A DNA stretch of 64,000 nucleotides from UBA4720 sp038227135 (GTDB lineage: Bacteria > Gemmatimonadota > Gemmatimonadetes > Gemmatimonadales > Gemmatimonadaceae). A program made the translations under genes and the position numbers. This document shows positions 33,808 to 42,285 of this stretch, piece after piece. Each line of letters opens with the position of its first letter. The first letter of the stretch is position 1. The DNA lies in contig JBBRQC010000002.1 in assembly GCA_038227135.1 (NCBI GenBank), forward strand, positions 1 to 64,000. Reading direction: 5' to 3'. The notes beneath the pieces were generated by a model. It made no database searches. It saw only the letters and a program-made list of their open reading frames with translations, and had not been told where the DNA came from.

Positions 33808-34511
33808 GGGCAGCCCGGGAAGAGAGCGTAGAGGCACTCACTGCTCCCGCAGAAGACTATCTCAAGGCGATCTACGCCATTGGGAAGGGCTCCGGACCAG
33901 CGGCAACGAATGAGATCGCGCAGCGTCTCTCAATTGCGCCGGCATCGGTGAGCGGGATGGTCCGTCGTCTGGCAGAACAGGGTCTGCTCGCCTACGAGCG
34001 CTATCACGGGGTAAAGCTGACCGAGAGCGGACGCCGCGCCGCGCTGCGAACGCTCAGACGGCACCGTGTCATCGAGGCGTACCTCTCGCAGGCGCTGGGC
34101 TATCCCTGGGATCGCGTGCATCACGAGGCCGAGCGATTGGAACACGCGGCGTCGGACGAGCTGGTGGACAGGATGGCGGCGACCATCGGGGAGCCGGAAG
34201 TCGATCCACACGGGGCACCGATTCCCACCCGCGATGGCTCAGTGGACGAGACCGAATACACCTCGCTCGCGCAGCTCGACGCCGGATCGTCCGGTGTGGT
34301 TGTGAGGGTGTCTGACGAAGATCCCGAGATGCTGAGATATCTCGCCGAGCTTTCGATTCTGCCGGGCAAGAAAGTCACGGTGAAGTCGCGCGCGCCGTAC
34401 GACGGGCCGATCACGCTTTCCGTGGGGCGACAGGAGCTATCCATTGGGCCGGCGCTCGCAGCAAACGTCCTGATCGCGCCGCTGGCAGACAGGGGTGGGA
34501 AGCGCGGCTAG
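33804..34511 (+). CDS. DtxR/MntR-family metal-dependent repressor
   Basis: 235 residues from the ATG at 33804 (ATGA overlap with uspA). It has an N-terminal winged helix ('AEDYLKAIYAI', 'PASVSGMVRRLAEQGLLAYE'), a dimerisation and metal-binding domain ('RRHRVIEAYL', 'EAERLEHAAS') and a C-terminal FeoA/SH3-like domain ('LPGKKVTVKSRAPYDGPI'). The residue after Ala-Glu in the first metal site is Asp, as in MntR, not Met as in DtxR, which favours manganese sensing. The Glu11 position of B. subtilis MntR is Lys here. Co-transcription with mntH and the palindrome at the promoter point to autoregulated manganese homeostasis. Confidence 0.92.
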   Translation: MRAAREESVEALTAPAEDYLKAIYAIGKGSGPAATNEIAQRLSIAPASVSGMVRRLAEQGLLAYERYHGVKLTESGRRAALRTLRRHRVIEAYLSQALGYPWDRVHHEAERLEHAASDELVDRMAATIGEPEVDPHGAPIPTRDGSVDETEYTSLAQLDAGSSGVVVRVSDEDPEMLRYLAELSILPGKKVTVKSRAPYDGPITLSVGRQELSIGPALAANVLIAPLADRGGKRG

Positions 34512-34520
34512 CTTTCGGGC

Positions 34521-35339
34521 GTGCCGCTTCTTCTCCTCGCGCTTGCGCTGTTCCTCCAGGCGCCCCAGACATCCCAACGCACGATCGCAATCGATGAAGC
34601 CTTTGCCGCCGAAGCGCACCTAAGGGTAGGGGACCGGGTAGCGCTGTCTGCGAGACCCGATCTTTCTGCGCCAGCGGAGTCGGTGATTGTGGGGGCGATC
34701 GCAAGGAGAGGAGCTGATCCCTCCCAGGTTGCGCGTGGTGATTTCGGGGTGCGAATGCACCTGGACCAGCTGCAGCGAATCTCGGGTTACGGCGATCGCG
34801 TAGACCGCTTCGCGATTGCGACGCGTCCTTCGACCGACATTGACAGCGCGCTCCAGCGCATCAATCACGTCGCGTTCGGCTTCAGGGCGTATCGCTCGCG
34901 GGATATCGCGGTGGAAACGTCGCGCACTTTTCAGGTCGTAAGCCGTTTCCACCGCGCGATCGGCGTAATCACGATCGTGGCGAGCTCCATCTTCCTGCTC
35001 TGCATAATGGTGCTCAAAGTCGAGGAGCGCCGGCGCGACATCGCGGCGCTTCGGCTGATGGGAATCTCCCGAGCGTCCGTCGTGCGATCGATCATCATCG
35101 AGGCCGCGGTCGTCGCAGTGCTCGGCAGCTTGCTTGGAGTCGTGCTCGGCTGGATAGTGTCATTCTTCGTCAACTGGCACTACCAGGCGTTGTACCGCAC
35201 TCCGCTTTACTTCTCCATCGTCACGCCGCCGATCCTGGCGCTGGCCGTTTCGCTCTCGCTCGTGCTGGGAATCGGGGCCGGAGTACTGGCTTCGCTACGC
35301 CTGGTGCGGACTCCACCCCTTGCTCTGTTCGGGCGCTGA
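34521..35339 (+). CDS. FtsX/MacB-type ABC permease, first subunit
   Basis: 272 residues from a GTG at 34521. An N-terminal hydrophobic stretch ('LLLLALALFLQA') is followed by a ~130-residue periplasmic domain. The last ~130 residues hold three helices with the FtsX signature 'VEERRRDIAALRLMGISRASV'. The usual long first cytoplasmic and transmembrane segment is replaced by this short leader, so the subunit is smaller than MacB. It starts a four-gene chain ending in an AttH-like protein; the next gene begins directly after its stop. Confidence 0.85.
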   Translation: MPLLLLALALFLQAPQTSQRTIAIDEAFAAEAHLRVGDRVALSARPDLSAPAESVIVGAIARRGADPSQVARGDFGVRMHLDQLQRISGYGDRVDRFAIATRPSTDIDSALQRINHVAFGFRAYRSRDIAVETSRTFQVVSRFHRAIGVITIVASSIFLLCIMVLKVEERRRDIAALRLMGISRASVVRSIIIEAAVVAVLGSLLGVVLGWIVSFFVNWHYQALYRTPLYFSIVTPPILALAVSLSLVLGIGAGVLASLRLVRTPPLALFGR

Positions 35340-36527
35340 ATGAGAGCAACGCTCGCGCAGGCCTCACTGATTCGGCATCGCGCGCGCACGATGTTGGCCG
35401 TGCTCGGTGTCGCGGTCGCGACGGCGATGCTCCTCGACATGGTGATGCTCGCGACGGGAATGCGCGAGTCGTTTCGTGAGCTGTTGTTGTCACAGGGCTT
35501 CGACATAAGGCTCGCCCCAAAGGGCACGCTTCCGTTCGACACCGACGCGACGATTCCTGGAGTCCGTGCGATCATGAGCGTTCTACGAACGAGTCCTGAC
35601 ATTCGAGAGATAAGCGCTGTGCTTGGAGGGTCGATCCACATCCAGGTGGGCGCGCGGGGCATCAGCGCCGCCGTGCTCGGCGTCGATCCCGCAGTCCAGG
35701 GGGACTACGAATTCGTATCGGGCCGGGATATCACCGTCCCGGACGCCATCGTAGCGAACGATTACCTGCTCGCCAAACTCGGCGCCCGATTTGGCGATAC
35801 GCTGAGCGTCGCGGCGGGTTACGATCCGCAGACGCGGACGTATTCGGGGCAGCGAAAGCTGGTACTCACAGGAGCGGTTCGTTTCATCTACGGCGCTAGC
35901 GAGCAGCCTGCCGCCGCTGTCCGTCGCGAAACGCTGGAGGCATTGGGAGGAGGCGCGCGGCGAGACCGGGCATCGCTGTTCATGGTGCGCATTCGCAAGG
36001 GAGTGAATCCGGACAGCGTGAGAAACTGGATCCTCGCGCAAATCCCGACCGTCTCGGTAATCTCGGTTGCGACAGCGATCGCCGAAGTCGATCAGCGGCT
36101 CAGCTATTTCCGCCAGCTCGCCTTTATCCTGGGCTCAGTGAGCCTGTTCGTGGGATTCCTGCTGGTAACGACGCTGGTAACGGTCTCGGTGAACGAGCGC
36201 GCTGGAGAGATCGCGGTGATGCGTGCAATCGGAGTGTCGCGGACGCACGTCGTCCAGCAAATCGTCATCGAGGGTGTCGCCATCAGTCTGGTCGGCGCGG
36301 TAATCGGACTAGGGCTCGGGTTGCTCACCGCGCGATACCTGAACTCGATTCTCTCCGCTTTTCCAGGTCTGCCCATGGCGATCGACTTCTTTCTGTTTCA
36401 ACCTCGCGCAGCGTGGTCGGCGCTGGGGTTATTGGCAGCGAGCGGAATTCTCGCGGGCATTTATCCGGCGTGGCGCGCAGCTTCGCTACCGATTGCCGAG
36501 TCTCTGCGTCGCGAGGCAATAGCGTGA
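35340..36527 (+). CDS. FtsX/MacB-type ABC permease, second subunit
   Basis: 395 residues with the standard four-helix MacB/LolC layout. The first helix ('MLAVLGVAVATAMLLDMVML') comes after a short cytoplasmic start, then a ~220-residue periplasmic domain, then three C-terminal helices with 'VNERAGEIAVMRAIGVSRTHV'. The final 'GILAGIYPAWRAASLPIAESLRREA' is diagnostic. Such transporters extract lipids or lipoproteins or push substrates across the envelope by mechanotransmission. The stop overlaps the ATPase start (GTGA). Confidence 0.92.
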   Translation: MRATLAQASLIRHRARTMLAVLGVAVATAMLLDMVMLATGMRESFRELLLSQGFDIRLAPKGTLPFDTDATIPGVRAIMSVLRTSPDIREISAVLGGSIHIQVGARGISAAVLGVDPAVQGDYEFVSGRDITVPDAIVANDYLLAKLGARFGDTLSVAAGYDPQTRTYSGQRKLVLTGAVRFIYGASEQPAAAVRRETLEALGGGARRDRASLFMVRIRKGVNPDSVRNWILAQIPTVSVISVATAIAEVDQRLSYFRQLAFILGSVSLFVGFLLVTTLVTVSVNERAGEIAVMRAIGVSRTHVVQQIVIEGVAISLVGAVIGLGLGLLTARYLNSILSAFPGLPMAIDFFLFQPRAAWSALGLLAASGILAGIYPAWRAASLPIAESLRREAIA

Positions 36528-37210
36528 CAGTCGGTGCTGGTTCGATCGTCTCGTTGCGGGAGGTTCGTCGCGATTATGCGCTAGGCGCCGAGCGGGTGCA
36601 CGCGCTCCAGGGAGTGTCGCTGGAGGTGGAACGCGGAGATTACGTGGCGATCGTCGGCCCGTCCGGTTGCGGAAAGTCCACTCTGCTCAATCTCATCGGC
36701 GTCATCGATCAGCCGACGTCAGGAACAGTGAGCATTGCCGGGAGGCAGGTGGACGCGATGAGCGACCGGGAGGCGACGTCATTCCGGTTGCACAACATCG
36801 GTTTCGTGTTTCAGCGGTTCTATCTGATGCCGATCCTGTCGGCGTCGGAGAACGTCGCCCTGCCGATGGCGGAGGCCAGAGTACCGCGCGACGAGCGGAA
36901 CGCGCGGGCTGCGGAGCTCCTTGCATACGTCGGTCTGAGCTCGCGAGAGCGGCATCGGCCGTCTGAGCTTTCCGGCGGAGAACAGCAGCGGGTCGCGATT
37001 GCACGGGCGTTGGCTAATCACCCGGCTCTGCTTCTCGCCGACGAGCCGACGGGCGAGCTCGATGCGCGAACGGGAACGGAGATCATCTCACTGTTCCACC
37101 GCCTGAACTCGGATGGAACGACGATCGTCGTCGTCACGCACGACGAGGATCTGGCGAATGCCGCGCGCCACAAGGTGCACATGCGTGACGGCAGGATCGT
37201 GGACGCATGA
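36524..37210 (+). CDS. ABC transporter ATP-binding protein (LolD/MacB family)
   Basis: 228 residues from the GTG at 36524. Walker A 'GPSGCGKSTLL', Q-loop 'FVFQRFYLMP', signature 'LSGGEQQRVAIARAL', Walker B 'LLLADEPTGELD' and H-loop 'VVTHDEDLA' are intact. It is typical of the LolD/MacB/FtsE group that drives FtsX-like permeases. Overlaps of 4 bp on both sides tie it to the permease and to the AttH-like gene. Confidence 0.95.
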   Translation: MTVGAGSIVSLREVRRDYALGAERVHALQGVSLEVERGDYVAIVGPSGCGKSTLLNLIGVIDQPTSGTVSIAGRQVDAMSDREATSFRLHNIGFVFQRFYLMPILSASENVALPMAEARVPRDERNARAAELLAYVGLSSRERHRPSELSGGEQQRVAIARALANHPALLLADEPTGELDARTGTEIISLFHRLNSDGTTIVVVTHDEDLANAARHKVHMRDGRIVDA

Positions 37211-38688
37211 TCGCCCAGCTCGCGTTCCGTAACATCACCTACAGACCCTGGCGGTCCGTCCTTCTTTTCTTCGGTTACGGGGTCGGCGTCGCAGTGATGA
37301 TCGTGCTGCTGTCGATCGGCGAGGCGATGCTTTCGCAAGCCCGGAACGAGAAGCTCGTCGGTGGGGGGTCTATCACCGTCCTTCCAGAGGGACTCGACGT
37401 GGAGGTGATGAAGACCGGCGGGATTGGCGGGCTCTTCTTTTCCATCGATCACGCGTCGTTTCTGTATCGTCAGCTCTTCGCGTCCACTCGGTACAGAGAC
37501 GAAATCTCGGCCGTCGCACCACAGATCGAAGGGAGGCTTCTCTACCTTCGGACGGCAGACGGACGGCAGTACGCAGTGCATGCGAGTGGCGAAATCCCGG
37601 CGGCGACTGTGGCCGTCGGTGCCGCGCCGGAAATCACCGAGGGAAAATGGGAGAACGATGACGGCGATCGCCAGTGGGCAGCCCCCACACTGGCCGAGCT
37701 GAGGCACGAGATCGATCATTTCCATTTGCCGGGCGACAGCATTGCCAACCGAGATACCTGGGCCGAGTGGCACTACTTCAACGTGTTGTCTGAAGGGGGG
37801 AAGCGGTGGGCGTTCATCTCCTTCATCGTCGGCGGTGATGTCACAGGCACCAGGTGGGGAGGGAAGGTCGGAATAACGGTGCGCGAGCAGACCGGAGCGA
37901 CGCGCCGTTTCGGCGCGACGCTCGATCGTTCGCGGGTGCGTTTTTCGACGACAGATGCGAATCTCGTTTTCGGAGATTCCCACGTCACCGTTTTGCCTGA
38001 TGGCGACTACGAGGTACGGGCGAAGGCCGACGGAGCCGATATTTCGCTTCTCGTGCATCCGGCGCCGTTCGCCTATTTCCCGGGCGTGTCGATGGGGACG
38101 GGAGGTTTTGTTTCGGGGTACGCCGTTCCGGCGCTCCGCGCATCCGCGTCGGGGACGTTGTGTGTGGACGGCCAGTGCGAGAAGCTGACTGACGCGCAGT
38201 CGTATCACGACCACAACTGGGGAATCTGGCGCGGGGTCACCTGGGACTGGGGCGCGTCTCGGGCGGGAAAGTACGCCTTCCTGTATGGAAGAGTGTTTCC
38301 GCCGGATACCAGCGCTTCCATTCCGCCACTGCTCGTGTACCTGATCGACTCGCTGGGATTCCGAGCCGTATTCCGTCCGAAGCTCATCTCGTACGAAGAC
38401 AACCGTACCGTCAGCTCCGGTGGGACGATGCTGCACGTGCCTTCGCGCGCGCGGTTCTCCGACATACGGGACGACGACACGCTGACTGTCGACATTTCCA
38501 TCGAGGACGCTATCGCCACCGACACCCGCCCGCGGAAAGCAAATGGAGGCGAGCGCGGGGATCCGCTCGGGACTGAGAAGGCGCGGCCATACTTCATCCA
38601 GATGAAGGGGTCCGCCAGAATCTCTGGTCGCATAGAGGGGCAACCGCTCGCCGGCACCGGCACCGGTTTCTTCGAGACCTACCGGTGA
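37207..38688 (+). CDS. AttH/CrtC-like lipocalin-domain protein with N-terminal FtsX-like membrane segment
   Basis: 493 residues in two parts. Residues 1-~110 look like the start of an FtsX permease ('LAFRNITYRPWRSVLLFFGY', one helix, then a periplasmic stretch). From ~160 the protein matches the AttH/hydroxyneurosporene synthase-like double lipocalin: 'DTWAEWHYFNVLS', 'WAFISFIVGG' and 'QSYHDHNWGIW' with the conserved His/Asp cluster. AttH-like proteins accompany FtsX ABC transporters (AttEFGH) and are thought to handle a hydrophobic molecule. Here the periplasmic lipocalin is tethered by a permease-like anchor instead of a lipid anchor. Substrate unknown; carotenoid hydration is unlikely without carotenoid genes. 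Confidence 0.75.
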   Translation: MIAQLAFRNITYRPWRSVLLFFGYGVGVAVMIVLLSIGEAMLSQARNEKLVGGGSITVLPEGLDVEVMKTGGIGGLFFSIDHASFLYRQLFASTRYRDEISAVAPQIEGRLLYLRTADGRQYAVHASGEIPAATVAVGAAPEITEGKWENDDGDRQWAAPTLAELRHEIDHFHLPGDSIANRDTWAEWHYFNVLSEGGKRWAFISFIVGGDVTGTRWGGKVGITVREQTGATRRFGATLDRSRVRFSTTDANLVFGDSHVTVLPDGDYEVRAKADGADISLLVHPAPFAYFPGVSMGTGGFVSGYAVPALRASASGTLCVDGQCEKLTDAQSYHDHNWGIWRGVTWDWGASRAGKYAFLYGRVFPPDTSASIPPLLVYLIDSLGFRAVFRPKLISYEDNRTVSSGGTMLHVPSRARFSDIRDDDTLTVDISIEDAIATDTRPRKANGGERGDPLGTEKARPYFIQMKGSARISGRIEGQPLAGTGTGFFETYR

Positions 38689-38736
38689 AGCTTCCCTGAC
38701 TTGACATCGGGAGTTCGCGGCTTCCGATTGAACGTC

Positions 38737-39546
38737 ATGTCCGCGGAAATTCACATCGGGACGCAAGGCTGGAACTACGACGCCTGGGTTGGGCCGTTCT
38801 ATCCGACCGGCACGCGCCCGTCCGATTTTCTCACCGTTTACGCGCGGGCGTTCGACTCGGTGGAAGTGGATTCCACGTTCTACGCGTCTCCGGCGGCGAC
38901 GACGATCCGGAGCTGGCTCGATCGTACTCCGAAAGGATTCATGTTCGCGTTGAAGATGCCGCAGGAGATCACCCACGAGCACCGGCTGCGCGACGAGACC
39001 AGCGCCTCGGAGGCGTTCTTCGCGCGGGCGCGGGAGCTGGGGGACAAGCTCGGACCGGTTCTCGTTCAGATGGGTCCCGATTTCCACCCGGGCGAGCTTC
39101 CGGCGCTGGTAGACTTCATCGGTCGCGCTCCGAGCGATCTCAGGATCGCCATGGAATTCAGGCATCGCGGCTGGATCACGGATGGAGTTCTTGCTCTCCT
39201 TTCGGAGCACAACATCGCCCTCGCGCTCATCGACGGAAGGTGGATTCCGCGCAAGCTGATGCTGGGACTGGCCGAGCGCCCGACGGCGGACTTCGCCTAC
39301 ATAAGGTGGATGGGCCCGAATCGCGATTTGGTCGACTACTCGCGCGTGCAGGTCGATCGCTCGCGCGAAGTGGATGCATGGAGCGACGCGGTCGAGAGGC
39401 TGTCCGAGAAGGTGTCGCACGTCTACGGGTACGTCGCAAATCACTTCTCGGGTCACAGTCCGGCCACCGCGCGTGACTTCCAGTCCCGGCTGGGCCAGAG
39501 CCCGGTCGATCCCGATCTGCTAGGCGAGCAGATGTCGCTGTTCTAG
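38737..39546 (+). CDS. DUF72 family protein (YecE-like)
   Basis: 269 residues from the ATG at 38737; an upstream in-frame TTG at 38701 adds 12 residues without homology. The family pattern is clear: 'IGTQGWNYDAWVGPFYPTG', 'FDSVEVDSTFYASP', 'FALKMPQEITHEHRL' and 'YGYVANHFSGHSPATARDF'. It is a TIM-barrel fold of unknown activity, found throughout bacteria. It lies 48 bp after the AttH-like gene. Confidence 0.9.
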   Translation: MSAEIHIGTQGWNYDAWVGPFYPTGTRPSDFLTVYARAFDSVEVDSTFYASPAATTIRSWLDRTPKGFMFALKMPQEITHEHRLRDETSASEAFFARARELGDKLGPVLVQMGPDFHPGELPALVDFIGRAPSDLRIAMEFRHRGWITDGVLALLSEHNIALALIDGRWIPRKLMLGLAERPTADFAYIRWMGPNRDLVDYSRVQVDRSREVDAWSDAVERLSEKVSHVYGYVANHFSGHSPATARDFQSRLGQSPVDPDLLGEQMSLF

Positions 39547-39547
39547 A

Positions 39548-39621
39548 GCCGGCTTCGACTGGCATCTAGGACGAAAGGCTAACACGGATGCTCCGGATAA
39601 CCTTTCGTCATAGTAGCCGGC
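39548..39621. repeat. Nested inverted repeats upstream of the SURF1 gene
   Basis: Outer arms GCCGGCT (39548-39554) and AGCCGGC (39615-39621) enclose inner arms GACGAAAGG (39570-39578) and CCTTTCGTC (39601-39609), with CGGA/TCCG in the loop. The whole structure fits between the DUF72 stop and the SURF1 start. There is no clean T run, so it may be an attenuator, an mRNA structure or a weak terminator. Confidence 0.55.
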
Positions 39622-39658
39622 CAAGCGTCAACTCATCCACGATAGTGATATTTCCCGG

Positions 39659-40345
39659 GTGAACCTCAAGAAATGGGTCCTCAGCATCCTCGCGATCTCG
39701 TTCGCCGCAATTTCGATCTCGCTTGGGTTCTGGCAGCTGCGACGGCTGGGGGAGCGACGCGCGGCGAACGAGCTTCTGGCATCGCGACGCTTCGCGCCCG
39801 GGGTACCGCTCGATTCGCTGCCATACGATACCGCGGCGGCGCATTTCAGAAGAACTCGCGTCCGAGGCGCGTACGACTATCGGAACGAGATCGTGCTCAC
39901 TCTTCGCGGACGGAACGGGTCGCCGGGCGTCAACCTGCTGACTCCCATTCGCCGCACGGGCAATGACACTGCGGTGCTAGTCAATCGTGGCTGGATTTAC
40001 TCACCTGATGGCGTGACGGCCGAGACCAAACAGTGGCGCGAGAAGGACACCGTCGATGCGAACGGATTTGTCGAGGTGTTTCCTACGAAAGGACCATTCG
40101 ACAAGCCCAATCAAAAGCGGCCGCGATCGATGAGGCGGCTCGACAAGCCTGCACTCGTAAAGCTGTTTCCGTATCCGATCGCCAATTATTACGTAGTGCT
40201 GACGGACTCGGCACTTGCGGGCGGGCCACCGCGCATAGAGCCGGCATCGCTCGATGAAGGGCCGCACCGCAACTACGCGATCCAATGGTTTTTCTTTGCG
40301 GCGATCTCTATTATTGGACTAGTGATCTTCTTAAGGCGCACATGA
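39659..40345 (+). CDS. SURF1 family cytochrome oxidase assembly protein
   Basis: 228 residues from a GTG at 39659. Two transmembrane helices flank a periplasmic domain: an N-terminal one with 'GFWQLRRLGERRA' and a C-terminal one with 'GPHRNYAIQWFFFAAIS'. 'TAVLVNRGWIYSPDG' is the third SURF1 signature. SURF1 helps insert heme a into subunit I of aa3-type oxidase, which implies aerobic respiration. No ctaA/ctaB or cox genes are in the window. The stop overlaps the acyl-CoA dehydrogenase start (ATGA). Confidence 0.92.
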   Translation: MNLKKWVLSILAISFAAISISLGFWQLRRLGERRAANELLASRRFAPGVPLDSLPYDTAAAHFRRTRVRGAYDYRNEIVLTLRGRNGSPGVNLLTPIRRTGNDTAVLVNRGWIYSPDGVTAETKQWREKDTVDANGFVEVFPTKGPFDKPNQKRPRSMRRLDKPALVKLFPYPIANYYVVLTDSALAGGPPRIEPASLDEGPHRNYAIQWFFFAAISIIGLVIFLRRT

Positions 40346-42285
40346 GTGACATTTCGGTCGGCACGGCGAGCGAGAAGGAAGCACGCGACGTAGCTGAGAG
40401 CGCTCGCGAGACCGAGTGGGCCCACCCGAGCTTCGTGCGCGAGCTGTTCCTGGGCCGGTTTCGCCTCGATCTGATCCACCCGCATCCGGCCCCTGACACG
40501 GCCGAAGAGGCCCGCGCCAAGCCTTTCATGGACAAGCTGCGCTCGTTCATGGAACGCGTCGACTCCGAGGAGATCGATCGCACTGGGGAGATTCCGGAGT
40601 CGGTGATACAGGAGCTCCGCGACATGGGTGCCTTCGGTATCAAGATCGGAAAGGAATACGGCGGACTGGGCTTGTCGCAGATGAGTTACATCCGCGCGAT
40701 CGAGATGGTGACGTCCAAGGACGGATCGCTCACGGCGCTGCTATCCGCGCACCAGTCGATCGGTGTGCCGCAACCGCTCAAGCTTTTCGGGACGGAGGAG
40801 CAGAAGCGGAAATATTTCCCGCGGCTCGCCAAGGGCGCGATCTCCGCATTCGCGCTGACGGAAGTCGACGCCGGGTCCGATCCAGCGAACATGCGGTGCA
40901 CGGCCGCGCCCACTGCGGATGGAAAGCATTTCGTAATCAACGGCGAAAAGCTCTGGTGCACCAACGGCACGCGGGCCGAGCTATTCGTAGTGATGGCCCG
41001 GACTCCGGAGAAGGTTATCAAGGGAAAACCGGTGAAGCAGATCACGGCCTTCATCGTGGAAGCTTCGATGCCGGGCGTCGAAGTGGTTCATCGCCTTCGC
41101 TTCATGGGCCTCAAGGCGCTCGAGAACGGCGTCATCCGATTCAACAACGTCAAAGTCCCGCGAGAGAACATCCTCTGGGAAGAAGGAAAGGGACTCAAGC
41201 TCGCGCTCATTACCCTGAACACAGGGCGCCTCACGATTCCCGCGGGTTGCGCAGGAGCGGGCAAGCAGATGGTGTCCATCACGCGCAAGTGGGCGAACGA
41301 GCGCGTGCAATGGGGACAACCAATCGGCAAGCACGAAGCAGTCGCGCAGAAAATCGCGCGCATGACGGCTTACACGTTTGCGATGGAATCGGTGGCCGAG
41401 CTGTCGGCGGCGCTGTACGAGAAGGGCGACTACGATATTCGGCTCGAGGCGGCGATCGCCAAGCTGTTCAACACCGAGGCCGGTTGGCGGATCATCGACG
41501 ACACGCTGCAGATCCGGGGCGGCCGCGGCTACGAGATGGCCGAGTCGCTCGCGCGGCGCGGCGAGCCCGCAATTCCCGTCGAGCGAGCGATGCGCGATTT
41601 CCGCATCAATCTGATCTTCGAGGGATCATCGGAGATCATGCGTCTCTTCATCGCGCGTGAGGCTGTCGATCACCACTTCAAGCTCGCCTTCAACATCGTC
41701 AACCCGGAGTCGACCTTCAAAGAGAAGCTCGCCGCGATGAAGAGCGCGACGCCGTTCTACCTGGCGTGGTATCCATCCCGCTGGCTCAACGCGTCGAGGC
41801 TGCGGCGCTACGGCGAGTTCGGCAAGCTAGCGCGCCACGTGCGCTACATCGAGCGCTCGACGCGCCACCTCGGCCGGTCGATCTTTCATGCGATGGTGCG
41901 GTTCGGCCCCAAGCTCGAGCGCAGACAGATGGTGTTGTTCCGCGCGGTGGACATCGGCGCCGAGTTGTTTGCGATGTCGGCGGCGTGCTCGCGGGCACAG
42001 ATGTTGTCGAAGCGGGGGAGACCCGAAGCAGTCGCGCTAGCGGACGCCTTCTGCCTCGAAGCGCGTGAGCGCATCAACCTCCATTTCGACCAGCTCTTTG
42101 GGGCCAACGATCCAGCGCTCTACAAAGTTGCCATGGAGGTTCTGCGCGGAGAGCACGCGTGGCTCGAACAGGGCATAGTCTCGATCCTTCCGACCGTCGA
42201 CAAAGCAAAACGGCGCCCCACCGGAAGTGGGGGCGCCGTTTTGGGTACGGATCCCGTTACAGCAACAGTGGGCGCTACACAGTAA
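40342..42285 (+). CDS. Acyl-CoA dehydrogenase (VLCAD/ACAD9-like, extended)
   Basis: 647 residues from the ATG at 40342. The N-terminal domain has 'EIPESVIQELRDMGAFGIKI', the flavin region 'FALTEVDAGSDPANM' and 'EKLWCTNGTRAELF', and the active-site Glu is in 'LIFEGSSEIMRLFI'. A ~170-residue C-terminal extension after the core resembles very-long-chain ACADs. It oxidises a fatty acyl-CoA to the enoyl-CoA and passes electrons to ETF. The last ~25 codons run through a terminator-like hairpin (42206-42243), giving an odd tail 'KRRPTGSGGAVLG'. The final 11 bp overlap the convergent membrane protein gene. Confidence 0.94.
   Translation: MSDISVGTASEKEARDVAESARETEWAHPSFVRELFLGRFRLDLIHPHPAPDTAEEARAKPFMDKLRSFMERVDSEEIDRTGEIPESVIQELRDMGAFGIKIGKEYGGLGLSQMSYIRAIEMVTSKDGSLTALLSAHQSIGVPQPLKLFGTEEQKRKYFPRLAKGAISAFALTEVDAGSDPANMRCTAAPTADGKHFVINGEKLWCTNGTRAELFVVMARTPEKVIKGKPVKQITAFIVEASMPGVEVVHRLRFMGLKALENGVIRFNNVKVPRENILWEEGKGLKLALITLNTGRLTIPAGCAGAGKQMVSITRKWANERVQWGQPIGKHEAVAQKIARMTAYTFAMESVAELSAALYEKGDYDIRLEAAIAKLFNTEAGWRIIDDTLQIRGGRGYEMAESLARRGEPAIPVERAMRDFRINLIFEGSSEIMRLFIAREAVDHHFKLAFNIVNPESTFKEKLAAMKSATPFYLAWYPSRWLNASRLRRYGEFGKLARHVRYIERSTRHLGRSIFHAMVRFGPKLERRQMVLFRAVDIGAELFAMSAACSRAQMLSKRGRPEAVALADAFCLEARERINLHFDQLFGANDPALYKVAMEVLRGEHAWLEQGIVSILPTVDKAKRRPTGSGGAVLGTDPVTATVGATQ
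42206..42243 (+). terminator. Terminator-like hairpin inside the 3' end of the acyl-CoA dehydrogenase gene
   Basis: Perfect 14-bp arms CAAAACGGCGCCCC (42206-42219) and GGGGCGCCGTTTTG (42230-42243) with a 10-base loop and a short T run. It lies 40 bp before the stop codon, not after it. Confidence 0.75.

Noticed and set aside
37207..38688. Carotenoid 1,2-hydratase (CrtC).
   Set aside because: The lipocalin domain resembles CrtC, but the ABC operon context and membrane anchor fit AttH-like proteins; no other carotenoid gene is present.
37018..39456. An 812-codon open frame on the minus strand.
   Set aside because: It lies antisense to the ABC ATPase, AttH-like and DUF72 genes, all with clear family motifs. 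It is Arg/Pro/Ala-rich with no motifs or ribosome site, a by-product of high GC.
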